A DNA stretch of 64,000 nucleotides from Lithobates sylvaticus (taxonomy: Eukaryota > Chordata > Amphibia > Anura > Ranidae): the NCBI GenBank assembly GCA_028564925.1, contig CM053034.1:151030052-151094051 (forward strand), written 5' to 3'. The stretch's first letter is position 1. The number at the start of each line of letters is the position of its first letter. The position numbers and the translations under genes are program-made. Shown here piece after piece: positions 20,563-32,990 of the stretch. A model generated the notes under the pieces. The model saw only the letters and a list, made by a program, of their open reading frames with translations. It was not told where the DNA came from and searched no databases.

Positions 20563-21775
20563 AAACGCACCAAGTAATTAACACACATTTGTGGCTGTTT
20601 GTGACAAAATTTGTAACTTAAGAACTGTGGCAAATTTGGAACATGCACACATTGTGTCCACATGTGCTAGCTCCCATCATGGTGGATGAATGACAACGTT
20701 TTGTTGGGGGTGCAACCACTTTACTAACTACTAAAGTGGGTGTGGTGAAGGGGTTGCACCCCCAAAACACGTCCATTGATCCCCATGATTGGAAATTGCA
20801 CTTTTGAACATTCTAGGCATGTGTTTTACCATCTAATGTCCATTTTGAGACCCAAATTGTGTGCATGTTCTAAGTTACCATTTTCCAGGTGTGACCCCCC
20901 ATGTGATGAAGGCAAGATCAAACACACTTTGAACATATAGTCATGTCTGATCTTGTCTTTACTTTAGAAAATTGAACTTTGCAAGTTCCTATGTTCAGTC
21001 TGTTCTGTTTTGCTCCATGCCTGGTTTTTACAAATGCAGAATGTTAGTAAACAATGTTCGAAAGAACCAAGATCTTGTCAGTTTTGCCAAGATGTTTGGA
21101 AACGCACTTGTGAATGTGTTGTAAGTAAACTTTTGTAATTTTCAAAATGTGTGGCTTCCTTATTTAAAAACAGAAAAGCATTATGTATGTCACAAGTAAA
21201 GGATTTGGGGGGCAATGGGTGTTATTTACTAAAGGCAATTCCAGTTTGCACTGCAAGTGTATTTTTCAGGGCACTTTTGCAGTGCACTTGTAGAGCATAG
21301 TGGATTTGGCTTATGGAAATGACACCCACAGTGCTTTGTACGAAAACACGTAGCACACCATTTTTGTGAATACACACATTTCTGTCATGGTGATGAAAAG
21401 GAGTATTTTGGGTGTCAGTTATGCACTACAAACCTTCTCTAGACAAAAGATTAGGTATCACACACACAACTGAAGAGCAGTAACGATCTGAGTCACAAAA
21501 CTGAGAAGCGCGAATCGTAAGTCCTCAAACTTCAACTAACTTGCGATAAACACGGAATCAGCAGAAGGAGCCCAACGGGTGCCGGACGTGGTGCTGAACT
21601 TCCCTTTTCTAGTCTCGTGGAAGACGACTTACGTCACGACGTTCTTGAAGACCGGAAATTCCGACAATGTTGTCCGACCGTGTGTACGCAACAGCAACAT
21701 CAGACAAAGTCCGACGGACATGATCCGATGGAACTGGTCATCGGAAAATCCGAGCGTGTGTACGGCCCATAAGAC

Positions 21776-21842
21776 GGGGATGCCATTAAAGTTCATGTGA
21801 GTGTAAAGGCAGGCATTCCAATACTTTTGACAATATAGTGTA
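21776..21842. mobile_element. Tc1/mariner-type terminal fragment
   Basis: The sequence AATACTTTTGACAATATAGT (about 21820-21839) matches the familiar ending of vertebrate Tc1/mariner elements, where a TTTTG-GAC-ATATAGTGTA block lies at the terminus. No second end or transposase is visible nearby, so this is a short relic. Confidence 0.4.
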
Positions 21843-24668
21843 TGTGCCCAAAGCCATCCCAATTACATCTAATCTCCTTCATCTATAAACAGACTCATTC
21901 CCCTGTTCTTCTGAAGCCGATCACTCTTACTACTCCAGTATTATTTTCTTGCAGTGCTGTTATTAACCTTAAGCTGGAGAGTTGGTTGGGGGGAATCTGC
22001 AACCCAGTTAGTAGAATAGAACCTGATATGCATATTTTGTGCTGACATGTTGGTTTATGTGTAATTAGAAATACTCATCTGATAAATACTGCTATATTTT
22101 GTATGATGTCCTTTGCTCATATTTGTGATTACTATTCTAGATAATCACGTCTTGAAGTCCTCCTGAGGAAGTAGGTTTTTCCCATGTATGAATGGCATAG
22201 AGGCAGAAACAAGGTGGATAAGGACCGCCATATAACATATAGGGAATATTTAAGCCTTTGGGGAGCTCTCTAAATGAAATAGAGATTGTATAATTGTTTT
22301 ATTGTACTGTGTACAGGGGTGGGTCTTTTTTATGTTGATGGACATTACTCCTTTCTTACCTAAATATATTGGGCCACTCACTATGGGGCACATTGTGCCT
22401 CTGTCATTTCTTCAGGTATCACAACCCACGGTCTACTGCAGATGAACAGTATTGGTGGAATCTGCTTACTTTATCTTTATTGAGTACATTTGTTTATATC
22501 AAATTAGTGTTGTCATTATACATATGCTGTATTTTGATACTTTATCTGTGCAGGATAACATGCATCCTAGGACACTGTATCTTGGTGTGTACTCTGTACT
22601 GATTGTTATTTTACTCTGAAACTTAATAAATATACAATAAAAAAAATAGCAGTACCAAGAGTCACTCATTTGAAACGTTGGTACTGCTTATTTTCTCAAG
22701 TTAATTACAGGTAACTCTGCAACATGTAATCCACCCCAACAAGTTGTCCTGTATGCGATGATAAATTGTGGCTGAATTTCAGTCATGTAAAAAAGAAAAT
22801 AATTATCCATATAGTTTAGTCCATATGCATAACGGTTTAATACAAGTGATAGGTTTGTATAATATATGCAAAATGTTAACATCAAAAGATCATTATCATC
22901 TCAGCAAGTTACTCAAGAACAAGCTACCTGTGCCTTCACTGAAAGTCATTACAGGCAGAAAATTTTCATCTTAACGGTGAATGTATGAATCAGTCAACCA
23001 GTGACAGCTGTTGATTTGTGAACCAACATTTAAAGAGAAAAGGCCATCTATACAATGAAGCATGCTAATGCTGAAACTATCATTAAAGCCCCAGAGAAAA
23101 GAAATACCATTATGAGAGAGACGATTTATAGTAGGTCTGCAAAGGAAATCATCTTATTTTAAAATGCCATAAATTTTTTGTTGGAAATTCCATGCAGTCA
23201 TGAGTGTGGATTTATATTTTGAACATTTCTTAATGCAATGTTTTGAAGCACCCATTCAGAGTTTGCCTGTAATCCAATAATCTCTCTAGGGTCACTTTGG
23301 CTAATAAGACCATTTGTGCCTCAATAGATTGTGGGTATAAATTAGGTATGAATGTACAGGTTACAAATGGAAGAGGGCAATTTATATCTCTCTTTGAAGA
23401 GAAATCAGTCAAAAAAATTGAGATATCAAAAGCAAGAATGACAAAAAGAGTTCTTTATTAATGTAGGTAATGTAGGTAAGAACTTCTTTCTTTAGTTTGA
23501 GCTCAGAATCACTTCATTCGACCCTATGGTTTTCACTTTGTGATAACCAGTCCTTGCAAGTCCTTGAGTCTCTATAAATATAAATTTTGTGAAGATTCTT
23601 TTTTTTTCTAGACAAAATTACTTGGCATAGATGTACTGACATTGCAAACACGAGGAATCATTTACCAAAAAAGTATCGTATGGAGAATGAGTAAGACTCT
23701 AATTAAACAATAACAGTTTGACAGACAGCAAAAATCACACACACCCCTTCCCCACAGCAATATACAAAGTTCCTTACTAGCTGTTAAATTTCAGACTTTA
23801 TTTGATCCTTGGTCTTATTTTATCATTATGATAACCCTAGGCCTTGGCCAAGTGTTTTTCTAAATGTATTAAATTAACCTTTGCCATCTCTGCTGCATGG
23901 CTAATCCATGAATAAATATTATTATTCTAATTCAAAAGTAATTTAAAAGAATTGTGTGTGCTCAGAGCATGATATTTTGTTTCACGAGTAAATTAAATGG
24001 ACTGGCATTGATATTACATTGATAAATGTAAACCTATAATAAAGAAAAAATGTTTTAATCTAAGATTCATACTGCAAAAGAGGAACCCTAAGGTAGTAGG
24101 CAGTACCTGCAGAATTACAATAATGATCCCCAGCAAAGCTCCTTAATGTTTTTGTGGAAAAATACTACGGATATGGTCATAGGGTCATAGGGTCTATCCA
24201 TATGTGGTCTCTCCATCCATAGTTCCATCCAGACTTCCATTGCAATCAGTGTATTGTTAGTATTGTTTTGAGCCTGGTGATAAGTCACTGAGGCATGAAG
24301 CACTTCATTGTGGCATAGGGTGGAAGTTGTGCCTACTTGTGGCATGCTTTTGAATCTGGGACTAGAACTGTAATTTTTCAAGTACAATTTGGTGCCCTAC
24401 ATTGCCATATGTACAGAAGCTTTAGTTTTAAAAAAAATTCCACTACAGGTTTACTTTATTTTCCAACTTTTCTGAAAAATCTCTATAACTGGCCTTGTTT
24501 TTGTTGTTAGTTACTGCATTCTCTGTGCACTGCCAAATGTATTTTTCAGCGCTTCTAGAAATGCTGGCAAAACTAGCAAAAATGCATAGTTTATAGTAAG
24601 CTGCCGCTCAGTGCATACATTTAACATCAATATTTTAAGCATTGAGCATGAGATGTAAACATTTTTGG
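21843..24668. other. Repeat-poor interval without a recognised gene
   Basis: No protein domain is recognisable on either strand. About 22140-22645 ends in AATAAATATACAATAAAAAA and resembles the 3' untranslated end of a LINE, but it has no coding part to prove it. Directly after it, 22646-22690 forms a small hairpin (AGCAGTACCAA facing TTGGTACTGCT). A 71-bp segment at 24190-24260 recurs at 31023-31093. The rest is AT-rich and looks like old non-coding DNA. Confidence 0.5.
24190..24260 (+). repeat. 71-bp direct repeat, copy 1
   Basis: The segment from GGGTCTATCC to TATTGTTAG recurs in the same orientation at 31023-31093 with a single base difference by eye. Sequence on both outer sides is unrelated. 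It is not a known repeat end that I recognise. Confidence 0.8.
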
Positions 24669-25379
24669 TCACAAAAAGTAGTCCAAGAAAAGCGCTGGGA
24701 TATAATCCCAAGAGAGACAGAAAAAGTTCCCAGCGATCTCTTACCTGCAGTGATGGGAACGAGGCGTCCCCAGAGTGCTGACTAAAGACCCCCCTTCGGC
24801 CGAAGCCGGGATATACCGAACGGGATACACGCCATACAAACCGTGTGGATTCGACGGCCCGTCGCACGCGGAGATACCAAACTGCCTGGGAAGGTAACAC
24901 AACAGACCAATGTTGCAGCAACCACCGCTGTGAAGACTACATGAAGCGGAGGTCTCCACAGGGAATCCCTAGAGTGACTGTGCAGGACTAACGGAACCAG
25001 CAGATAAGTACCCCATCTCATATACCCTACAGACTAAAGGTAAAGCGGAGGGGACCGACAAAAAAACCCCGTTTTTTTCCTTTTTCTTTTTCCCTTTGGA
25101 TATGTGCTATGGCATAAAAACTGAAAAGGAATAACTGTATAATAAAGGGTATTAAGGGCATAAACGTCACGTCACTCTAGTGGGACCTACACTGTAGTGG
25201 GACCTACAGAAACCAGCAGAAAAACACCCAAATATAACCCTCCTGTAGAGAGAAAGACCTCACCGTAAAAGGGTTAAATAATTAATTACATAACTGTACA
25301 GAATACCCATTAAAGATATTCCTGGTATATCTGATAAACTTTGCTGACAGCTAACAAAGAATACAGAGTACAATAAAGA

Positions 25380-25611
25380 GTTTTGAAAAGAAAGGAAAAA
25401 AAAAAAAAAAAGGGGAAGTTTAACCTAATGAAAAATGGACGGCTAAAAAAGGATTTAAATTGGGGGTGAAGATAATGCAACCCGGGAGATACCTCCCCAC
25501 CAGACAGATTAAAAAAGTTATAAGAAAGACCCCTACAACTACCCAAGAGAACAACATTCCATATATATATAGAATATATGATCAGTGGAATATACACTTC
25601 TCTTGAGAGGA

Positions 25612-25648
<37 letters not shown>

Positions 25649-25830
25649 GTTGTTTGCTTTCCATCTACTACTTTGACTTAGAGAGAAGCTTTTTTTAAAA
25701 GAATAAAAAATATTAATTTTTTTTTTTTTTTTTTTTTTCTCCCTTCCTTCTTTCTTCTTTTTCTTTTCTCTCTCTCCTTCCTTCTCCCTCTTCCCCTCTC
25801 CCCCCCCCCCCTTTTTGCTCTCTCCCTCTT
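25380..25830 (+). repeat. Homopolymer A/T and polypyrimidine tracts before LINE B ORF2
   Basis: An A-run near 25396-25413, a T-run of about 30 at 25617-25647, a second T-run at 25718-25738, then a (C/T)-only stretch to about 25835 lie just upstream of the ORF2 start at 25860. They have no coding content. They may be remnants of deleted ORF1-spacer sequence or an expanded 5' leader. Confidence 0.7.
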
Positions 25831-25859
25831 CCCTCCTCTAGACCCCCTATTGTCGAAAT

Positions 25860-28800
25860 ATGACAGCTATTAAAGTTTGTTCTTTCAATACAAGGGGACT
25901 AAATGTAGCATCTAAGAGATCACAAATCTTATATTCTCTCCAGAAACAAAATGTAGGAATTATTCTCTTCCAGGAAACGCACTTCCGTACAAATCAACTA
26001 CCAAACATACAGAATAGACAATATCCCAACTGGTATCACGATACATACCCATATTCAAAATCCAGAGGGGTCTCAATAGTAATTCATAACTCAATACCTC
26101 ATCAGGTTTTAGAAAAATGGACAAGTCGAGAGGGCAGAGCACTATTGCTAAAGCTGAATATATACGGACAGATATACACTTTTATTAATATCTATCTACC
26201 AAATATAGATCAAATTAAAACAGGCATTCAACTACTAACAAAGATGATGATTAAAGCAGAAGGGACAATCATAATTGGAGGAGACTTCAATTTTGTTCTA
26301 GATCGAAATATGGATACCACATCAAAGACAGGACCTCAAAAGAAAAGTGAGAAAAGAGCATTTAAAAAACTACTAGAACAATACCAACTAATAGATATAT
26401 GGAGAATAACAAATCCAAGTATAAAAGACTATACATTTTACTCCCAGGTACACGATACATACCATAGACTGGACTACTTTTTGATAAACTCCTCGGCGAT
26501 TGCAACAACCTCTACCCCCGAGATAGGGAATTTCATATGGTCAGACCATGCACCCATCTACCTAACTATAGATACAATAAATAAAAGTATGCCTAGAGGT
26601 ACATGGAAATTAAATGATAATTTACTATTTGATGAATCCTGTAGAACTGAAATTGCTTCCGCGATATTGAACTTTACATCAGACCACATAGAAGACAATA
26701 CATCACTCCCAAATCAATGGGAAGCCCTTAAATGTATAATAAGGGGCCTCCTTATTAAACATGGGTCTAGATTAAAAAAAATGAAAAACAATAGGTTAAA
26801 AGAATTGATACAAGAAATTTCGGCATTAGAGAAACACCATAAACAGAATACAACACGAGAAACATTAATGGTCCTCTCGGATAAAAGAGTAGAGTTGAGA
26901 ACGATATTGAATGAACAATCACTTCGAATTAGAGACAAAAATCGCGCCCTATATTACCATCAAGAGAATAAACCAGGTAGAATATTAGCTGGAGCTTTAA
27001 AACAACAAACAAGAACTACATCAATTCCCAAAATTAAAACAGACTCAGGGGAACTGACGTATGATCCCAAAAAGATTATGGAAACTTTCCATACATTTTA
27101 CTCTGGGTTATATAACCTACCTAACCGACTAACAAAACAAAACCTAGAAGACCTTGACCAAAAGGTAAAACAATACATAACAGAAACCCCGATACCACCA
27201 CTACCTGATAGCGATATAGAACAACTTGAGAATGAATTCTCAGAAACGGAAATACAAATAGTAATAGACTCACTGACAATAGGTAAAAGCCCAGGGCCTG
27301 ACGGATTTACCCCACGCTTTTATAAATTATACAAAGACCTGCTTATCCCAGTTTTAAAACGCACATTTAACTCTGTATCTATAGGTCAGCCATTTGTATC
27401 ACAAAGTATGCAGGCATATATATCTCTCATACCCAAACCCGATAAAGACCATACACTATGTGGAAACTATAGACCGATCTCCCTGACGAATATAGATCTC
27501 CGAATCTACTCTAAAGTTATAGCCAATAGGCTTACCCCTAAACTACCAACAACGATACATTTAGACCAAGTAGGATTCGTGGAGGGAAGAGAAGCGAGAG
27601 ATAACACCTTTAAAACTTTGACATTAGTCGAATATGCGAAAAGACACGCCATCCCATCCTGTCTATTGGCAGTAGACGCTGAAAAAGCGTTCGACAGGGT
27701 GGGATGGCGATTCTTTGAAGAGACATTGAAACAATGGGGACTGGGCCCTAGATTATTAGAAAAGATTCTGGTTCTATATAAAAAAAAATTCAAACGCTTT
27801 GCTGAAGTTAGTAACTTCAAAGTTAATTATAATAAAACGGAAGCCTTAAACATTTCACTTACTACAAACACTGTTGATACTCTTAAAAGGAATTTCTCTT
27901 TTAAATGGCAAAATAGTACTATTAAATACCTAGGAATATTTATCCCCAACGACATCAGAAAACTCCAAGAAAACAACTATGTCCCACTAATACAAAAAAT
28001 AACGAAACTACTTCAAAACTACAACAAAGGGATTTTCTCTTGGACAGGGCGTATAAATATTATAAAAATGGACATACTTCCCAAAATACTATATATATTC
28101 CAAACAGTTCCAATATTTCCCCTCAAAAACATATTGAATACTCTACGAAAACTGATAGGCAGCTTCATCTGGGCGGGTAAACCAGCAAGAGTCAGCAGGG
28201 AAACACTTATAAGATCTAAAAAAGACGGGGGTTTGGCTCTTCCGGATTTATCCACATACCTTAAGGCATCCCTGATCACTAGGATTCTGGATTGGTTTCA
28301 TAATAAAGGAACTAAACAATGGGTGGAACTAGAGGAAGAAATTATGAATATAAATTTAAAAATACTACCATGGATAAAAAAAGAGAATAGACCATTAAGA
28401 CAAGAAATGCCATTTTTGATTGAAGCAACACTGAAAACATGGGACGGACTGATGAAAAGGGGAATAGGGTCATCATATATAGGCCCAATGACACCCCTCT
28501 TCGGCAATCCCGATTTCCCCCCAGCAAATGAATCCAGAACCTTTTTAAAATGGGAGAAAAAAGACAACATCAGAATAGTACAAACAATGGAGAACAAAAA
28601 ACTTATTCGACTAGAAGACATGGGTAGAGAACATGCACACAAATGGATACAACACAGACAGCTCCAGGAATATATAAATACTCTTGAGAAAACAGGAATA
28701 CTGGACAGAACACCCACAACATTGGAAACATTATTATTACAAGAACAAAGACCCATACATAATCTTTCCAACATATATAAATATTTAATTTCAAACAGTA

Positions 28801-29116
28801 ACACACAAGAGTTAAAGTATGTAAGAAAATGGGAACAGGAGATGGAAGAGGCCATACCCAGAGAGAAATGGGACAAAGCAATTTTACTAACACACAAAAT
28901 GTCTCTATCCAATAGGCATCAGGAAAGAAACTACAAATTACTAGTGAGATGGTATAAATGCCCAATTGACCTGTATAAAATTAATGTAGAAAATGATAGC
29001 ACCTGTTGGAGATGTCAAAAAGCAACCGGGACTATGTCACATATCTGGTTTTTATGCCCAAAGGTGTACATATTCTGGGAAAAAATATTTAAGATATATA
29101 GCGAGATGACAGATAC

Positions 29117-29156
<40 letters not shown>

Positions 29157-29189
29157 CTAATATGGGGCACATATGATCACAAAAAGTAG
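25860..29189 (+). CDS. LINE B ORF2 (endonuclease-RT), open but missing the RT catalytic block
   Basis: There are 1109 codons without a stop. The endonuclease domain is complete by motif: SFNTRGLN at 8, FQETHF at 38, FINIYLPN at 108, GGDFNF at 141, HRLDYFLI at 205 and WSDHAPI at 228. Reverse-transcriptase motifs follow: GKSPGPDGFTPRFY near 477, LIPKPDKD and NYRPISLTNID near 530-550, DQVGFVEGREARDN near 568, and LAVDAEKAFDRVGW near 600. The sequence then jumps from ILVLYKKK (about 640) to NFKVNYNKTEALNIS. Compared with LINE A and D, about 85 residues are absent, including TRQGCPLSP and the F/YADD catalytic motif. The Cys motif CWRCQKATGTMSHIWFLCP is present near 1058. The last residues come from the T-run and the target duplication. 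Endonuclease activity is conceivable; reverse transcription is not. Confidence 0.85.
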
Positions 29190-29190
29190 T

Positions 29191-30016
29191 AGTCAAGAGG
29201 GGCATATTCACAGTTAAGCAGAGAAGCAACATCTTTATGAAACGTTTTCCCAACCAGCCCCAAATCCTATGGTCCCTTCTCACCAAACAGACACATTTTC
29301 TTTAACAAAAAGTATTTTTGATGAGTAGTTGACAGATTTGGGCCGAAAGGCCAAATAATTTCTGAGGAGGATTCTAAGGTGGTCCGGTGCCATCTCGTCT
29401 GTGGAGAGGCCCAGCAACTGAGAAAGCAACCAGGGGAGGACTCTTCGGAAGAGGGCTGGTTCCTCAGCAAGAGCCTGGAAGCTAAGTTGAAAGACACCAA
29501 GTGATCTGTGGTAATGATATCTCCCCCATTCTTTCGGGACTTCACATCTGTCTAATAATGGCTTGCAGAGTAATGCTCAAAATGTGGAGAGTCATGGCTC
29601 TACTTTCAATTGCTACAGAGAAAAAATAACTAAAAGCTGATGTACACAGAGAAGGTGAATGCAAGTGCATACAATTTTGGCCCCACCAAGTGCTTTTTTA
29701 CTAGACAGAAGCTATTTGTGGAGTCCACGTTGTCCACCTCGGAGATCTCCATGCTCATGTCCTCTTTCCAATGCATGGAATGGTATTCCAAGGTGAAACT
29801 CATGAACTTCTTAAGTAAATTCAATGGGCGAAAGACGATCCTGCTATCCAACAAACATCTGATACACAGAGAAGTCTGGGTTCTTGGATTTATGAAACTT
29901 TTGGTGTACCCGACAACGCAACAATTTTTGTCCTTTTACTTCCTTGCGAGCCACTGTTATGTTGTTTTATTTTGTTGTTTTTCTGTCTACTCCTCTTATG
30001 TTACATGCATTATTAC
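29191..30016. other. Interval without a recognised gene
   Basis: Both strands were read for known domains and none was found. Frames of 90-126 codons exist at 29267-29545 (-) and 29640-30020 (+) but show no family motif and no supporting signals. It may be host non-coding DNA or a worn-out repeat. Confidence 0.45.
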
Positions 30017-30020
30017 TTAA

Positions 30021-30892
30021 CCACTTCCCTACCACCCACTCTCATATGACGCCCACAAGGTGGATCTCCCATCCTGGGTGGGCGTCATATGACGTCCTCC
30101 CATTCCTGGCCGCCTAGGGGGCGCGCGCACCCGCGGCGCCGCTCGGGACCCGGTGCGAGTCCGCCAGGCACCCGCGATTGCCCGTTAAAACAACGGGACC
30201 GTGCGGGACCGTGGAGCTGTGTGTGTAAACACACAGCTCCACGTCCTGTCAGTGGAGAGGAGACCGATCATGTGATCCCAGTATGGAGGAACACCGAATC
30301 ATTACCTTAGGGAACACATTAACCCCTGCAGCGGCCATGAGTGTTAACCCCTTCCCTGCCAGTCACATTTACACAGTAATCACTGCAATTTTATAGCAAC
30401 GATCGCTGTGTAAATGTGAATGGTCCCAAAAATGTGTCAAAAGTGTCTGAAGTATCGGCCGCAATGTCGCAGTCATGAAAAAAAATCGCAGATCGCCGCC
30501 ATTACTAGTAAAAAAAAAAAATGCAATAAATCTATCTCCTATTTTGTAGACGCTATAACTTTTGCGCAAACTGGTCTATATACGCTTATTGCGATTTTTT
30601 TTTACCAAAAAATATGTAGAAGAATACGTGGGATATTTATTATAGCAAAAAGTTAAAAATATTGTGGTTTTTTTCAAAATTGTCGCTCTTCTTTTGTAGA
30701 GCAAAAAATAAAAACCGCAGAGGTGATCAAATACCACCAAAAGAAAGCTCTATTTGTGGTAAAAAAAGGACGTCAATTTTGTTTGGGTGTAACATCGCAC
30801 GACCGCGCAATTGTTAGTTAAAGTGACGCAGTGCCGAATCGCAAAAAGTGCTCTGGTAAGCAAGGGTGTAAAATGGCCCAGTGCTGAAGTGG
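30021..30892. mobile_element. Complete TTAA-flanked MITE (piggyBac- or Kolobok-like)
   Basis: TTAA stands at 30017-30020 and 30893-30896, and the element runs CCACTTC ... GAAGTGG, a short perfect inverted terminus. The TTAA target duplication is typical of piggyBac and Kolobok elements. There is no transposase. Internal sequence, including the block around 30540-30790, recurs in reverse order inside 59850-62476, so the family has several copies here. It appears whole for a non-autonomous element. Confidence 0.75.
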
Positions 30893-31022
30893 TTAATCTC
30901 TAGCTCATATGTGAGGTGAGATTGTACAATACACTGGCAAGAAATTTTTTGTCAATTTTTTGTCAACATGAGGAGGTCTGTTTTTTGATCCTTACATCCT
31001 GGAGGGAGCACTGCTCAGTAGG

Positions 31023-31093
31023 GGGTCTATCCATATGTGGTCTCTCCATCCATAGTTCCATCCAGACTTCCATTGCAATAAGTGTATTGTTAG
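31023..31093 (+). repeat. 71-bp direct repeat, copy 2
   Basis: Same orientation as 24190-24260 with one difference by eye. It lies 6.8 kb from copy 1, with LINE B and the TTAA MITE in between. Confidence 0.8.
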
Positions 31094-32099
31094 TTGAGAA
31101 ATAGGCATACATTATGTTTTCTCTTATCTACCACACATCATTTTACTCACTTTTCTGTCCATACATACTGATAATCGTTTGATGTTCCCATTATGCAATA
31201 CTGCGTGATGTTTTATGTCTAGGGTTTTTTCTAATGTCATGCTTACTGTATCTTATATGAGAGAACTAATAAAAAAACAATCTAATGAGCTAATAGAGAA
31301 CAATGGTTCATCAAGGACAGCAACTACATATTCCAGACTATGAGTTCACACTGAAAGCATAATGTCATAAGATGTTAAAAAGTGTCTTTGAAGATAAATC
31401 GGATGCTTATCCCTCAATAATAAGGCTGTAGGTATTGACTGTAGAGTAGAGGAATACAGAAAATATAGGAAGGATAAAAAAGAGGAGGGTTAATGGGGAG
31501 GGAGAGAGGAAACCACAGAGGCTGTCAGAAGCAAGTAGCATAGCTCAAAAATGACATCTAGGGTTCCAATAGTTGTGCGGTATGTTGAGAGGGAGAGGAA
31601 TAATTGAGCCATGGCTGTCAAATCAAAATTAAACTATATAATGCATGTTGTTTATAATAGCAGTCAGCCTCTCATTAATGTGTGCATCTTGTACTGTATA
31701 TTGTTCTAAACTTCAAAGAAGCTAATTGTTTAGGGGCTGAAAATATATGGGAAATATATATAAAACTGCCTTGAATAATATTTTCAGTGGGTTTTTGTAG
31801 ATAAGTCTCCCATGGGTCCTTGTGAGATTAACAAGGAGGATTCTATTTTTTATGGTGTAGACTTTACATTATGGTAGCTAAAAAAAACATTAGCAAAATC
31901 TTTACCTGGACCCCAGTCATTAGATTTTCATCTAGAGCTGTGGGTTGGATGAAGTGCATAGAATACCGAAATATAATAGACAAATTGTACCCTTTGTTGT
32001 CGGGTTAGACTTATTGCTATTAGACTTATATTGTTGTAAGTTTGAGTTACTTGTATGTCTAAAATTGGACCATTAAAAAAAACGCCATGCAAGCTCACC
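31094..32099. other. AT-rich interval, possibly a decayed LINE 3' region
   Basis: No gene was recognised. An AATAAAAAAAC string near 31267-31279 resembles a LINE tail on the plus strand. The part nearer 32100 adjoins LINE C (-) and may be its lost C-terminal and 3' untranslated sequence. Neither link is proven by motifs. Confidence 0.35.
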
Positions 32100-32990
32100 C
32101 AACAGTAGCTACAGTATATGGCTCATCTAGACTAGGAGAGAACAGAGGGCAGTTAAGAAGTTGAAAGAAAGGAAGAAGAGAAGAGAGAAGGCCCATTGAA
32201 TATTTAACAGAATCCCAAATAAAAAAGTATTGGGCAACACTAGGTTAAGCAGTCTAGGATTCAACAAAGGGGGATACAGATATGAGAAGGGATAGGGAAT
32301 GGGTGAAAATCCAGCATATATAACAACGGTCACAAAAGTGTGCCTTGTCCAGAGTGTAGTTGAACTAGTGGGACTATTTGTGCGGTTATGCATTAGTAAA
32401 GGGTGTTGCCCAGCCCCTCTTAAGATTTGGTCTTATAAAACATACTGTATTTCTATTCAGCCTAGGTCTGGTTGAGCCCATTAAATGTGACATTTTAGAG
32501 TTGTAAGAAGTGCAAGATATATGAAGGTATATGTATGGGTAAGACCCAAAAGGGCTAGAGTAGTTTAGGAAGATACAACATTTTAATTGAATGGATATGC
32601 CCAATCATGAAATATGAGTATGGTCCTAAGACGATTTTTCAGATGTTTACTGAGGAGGAAATGCTAACTTTTATTCATAGTCAAAGGCATAGAAGTCGTA
32701 GCAAGTACAATGCCAAGATATAGGATTGTGCAAGCCCATTGAAAATAAATTTGACTCTGTAGATCTTGTTGAAAAGCAAGGGGTAGTGTTTGATTTTGAG
32801 TGATTTGCTGTATACGGAGACCCAAAATAGATGTAGTTTGCATGAGAAGAGATAACAAATTAGGGAGGATATGAGGGGAAGTTACGTATAAGATATCATC
32901 CAAGAATATGGTAGTCTTGTGGTGATCTCTAAGCACTTGATCTCTTCATTTGATTGGGTGTTCGTCAAGAGTGGTTCTAACATAAAAGAA
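32100..32990 (-). pseudogene. LINE C, old Tx1-type L1 ORF2 fragment
   Basis: On the minus strand, about 32936-32664 reads FLDDILYVTSP and then LGLRIQQITQNQTLPLAF and ILYLGIVLATT. This lines up with the region around the catalytic FADDIILFLTSP and TYLGLKLTP in LINE D. Farther along (32604-32386) SHLMGSTRPRLN and NLKRGWATPF match the FIWATKPQRLNW ... GGVGLPDL segment. The catalytic motif is degraded (LDD for FADD), and several frame changes occur. Endonuclease and 3' end are missing. It is the most worn LINE in the window. Confidence 0.65.

Larger units (their letters stand above)
16840..21769. mobile_element. Harbinger-like DNA element with two divergent genes, no transposase seen
   Basis: The right end reads, outward-in on the minus strand, GGGCCGTACACACG then CTCGGATTTTCCGA. 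The left end, entered directly after LINE A's poly-A, begins GATTTTCCGACAACAAAG, which matches the inner part of the same terminus. About 15 outer bases of the left terminus are therefore missing. Subterminal repeats of the TCCGACGGAC type occur at both ends (about 16892 and 21712). Inside are a MADF gene (-), an inverted MADF piece (+) and a spliced Myb/SANT gene (+). The region 20563-21560 holds no gene I can recognise. PIF/Harbinger elements are known to pair a transposase with a Myb-like protein, so the family call is by analogy. Confidence 0.6.
24669..29190 (+). mobile_element. LINE B, Tx1-type L1 with 14-bp target duplications
   Basis: The 14 bases TCACAAAAAGTAGT stand at 24669-24682 and again at 29177-29190, bounding the insertion. 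Inside are a 5' region of about 1.2 kb (24683-25859), a long ORF2, and a 3' end that is not a normal poly-A. After the ORF2 codons for KIYSEMTDTV a run of about 33 T (29119-29151) and 25 more bases precede the right duplication. The ORF2 C-terminus is thus cut short relative to LINE A and LINE D. No ORF1 was recognised between 24683 and 25859. Confidence 0.8.

Noticed and set aside
28298-28965. Minus-strand frames of up to 204 codons opposite LINE B
   Set aside because: They lie antisense to a clear ORF2 and show Cys/Leu/Phe-rich composition typical of the reverse complement of A-rich coding DNA.
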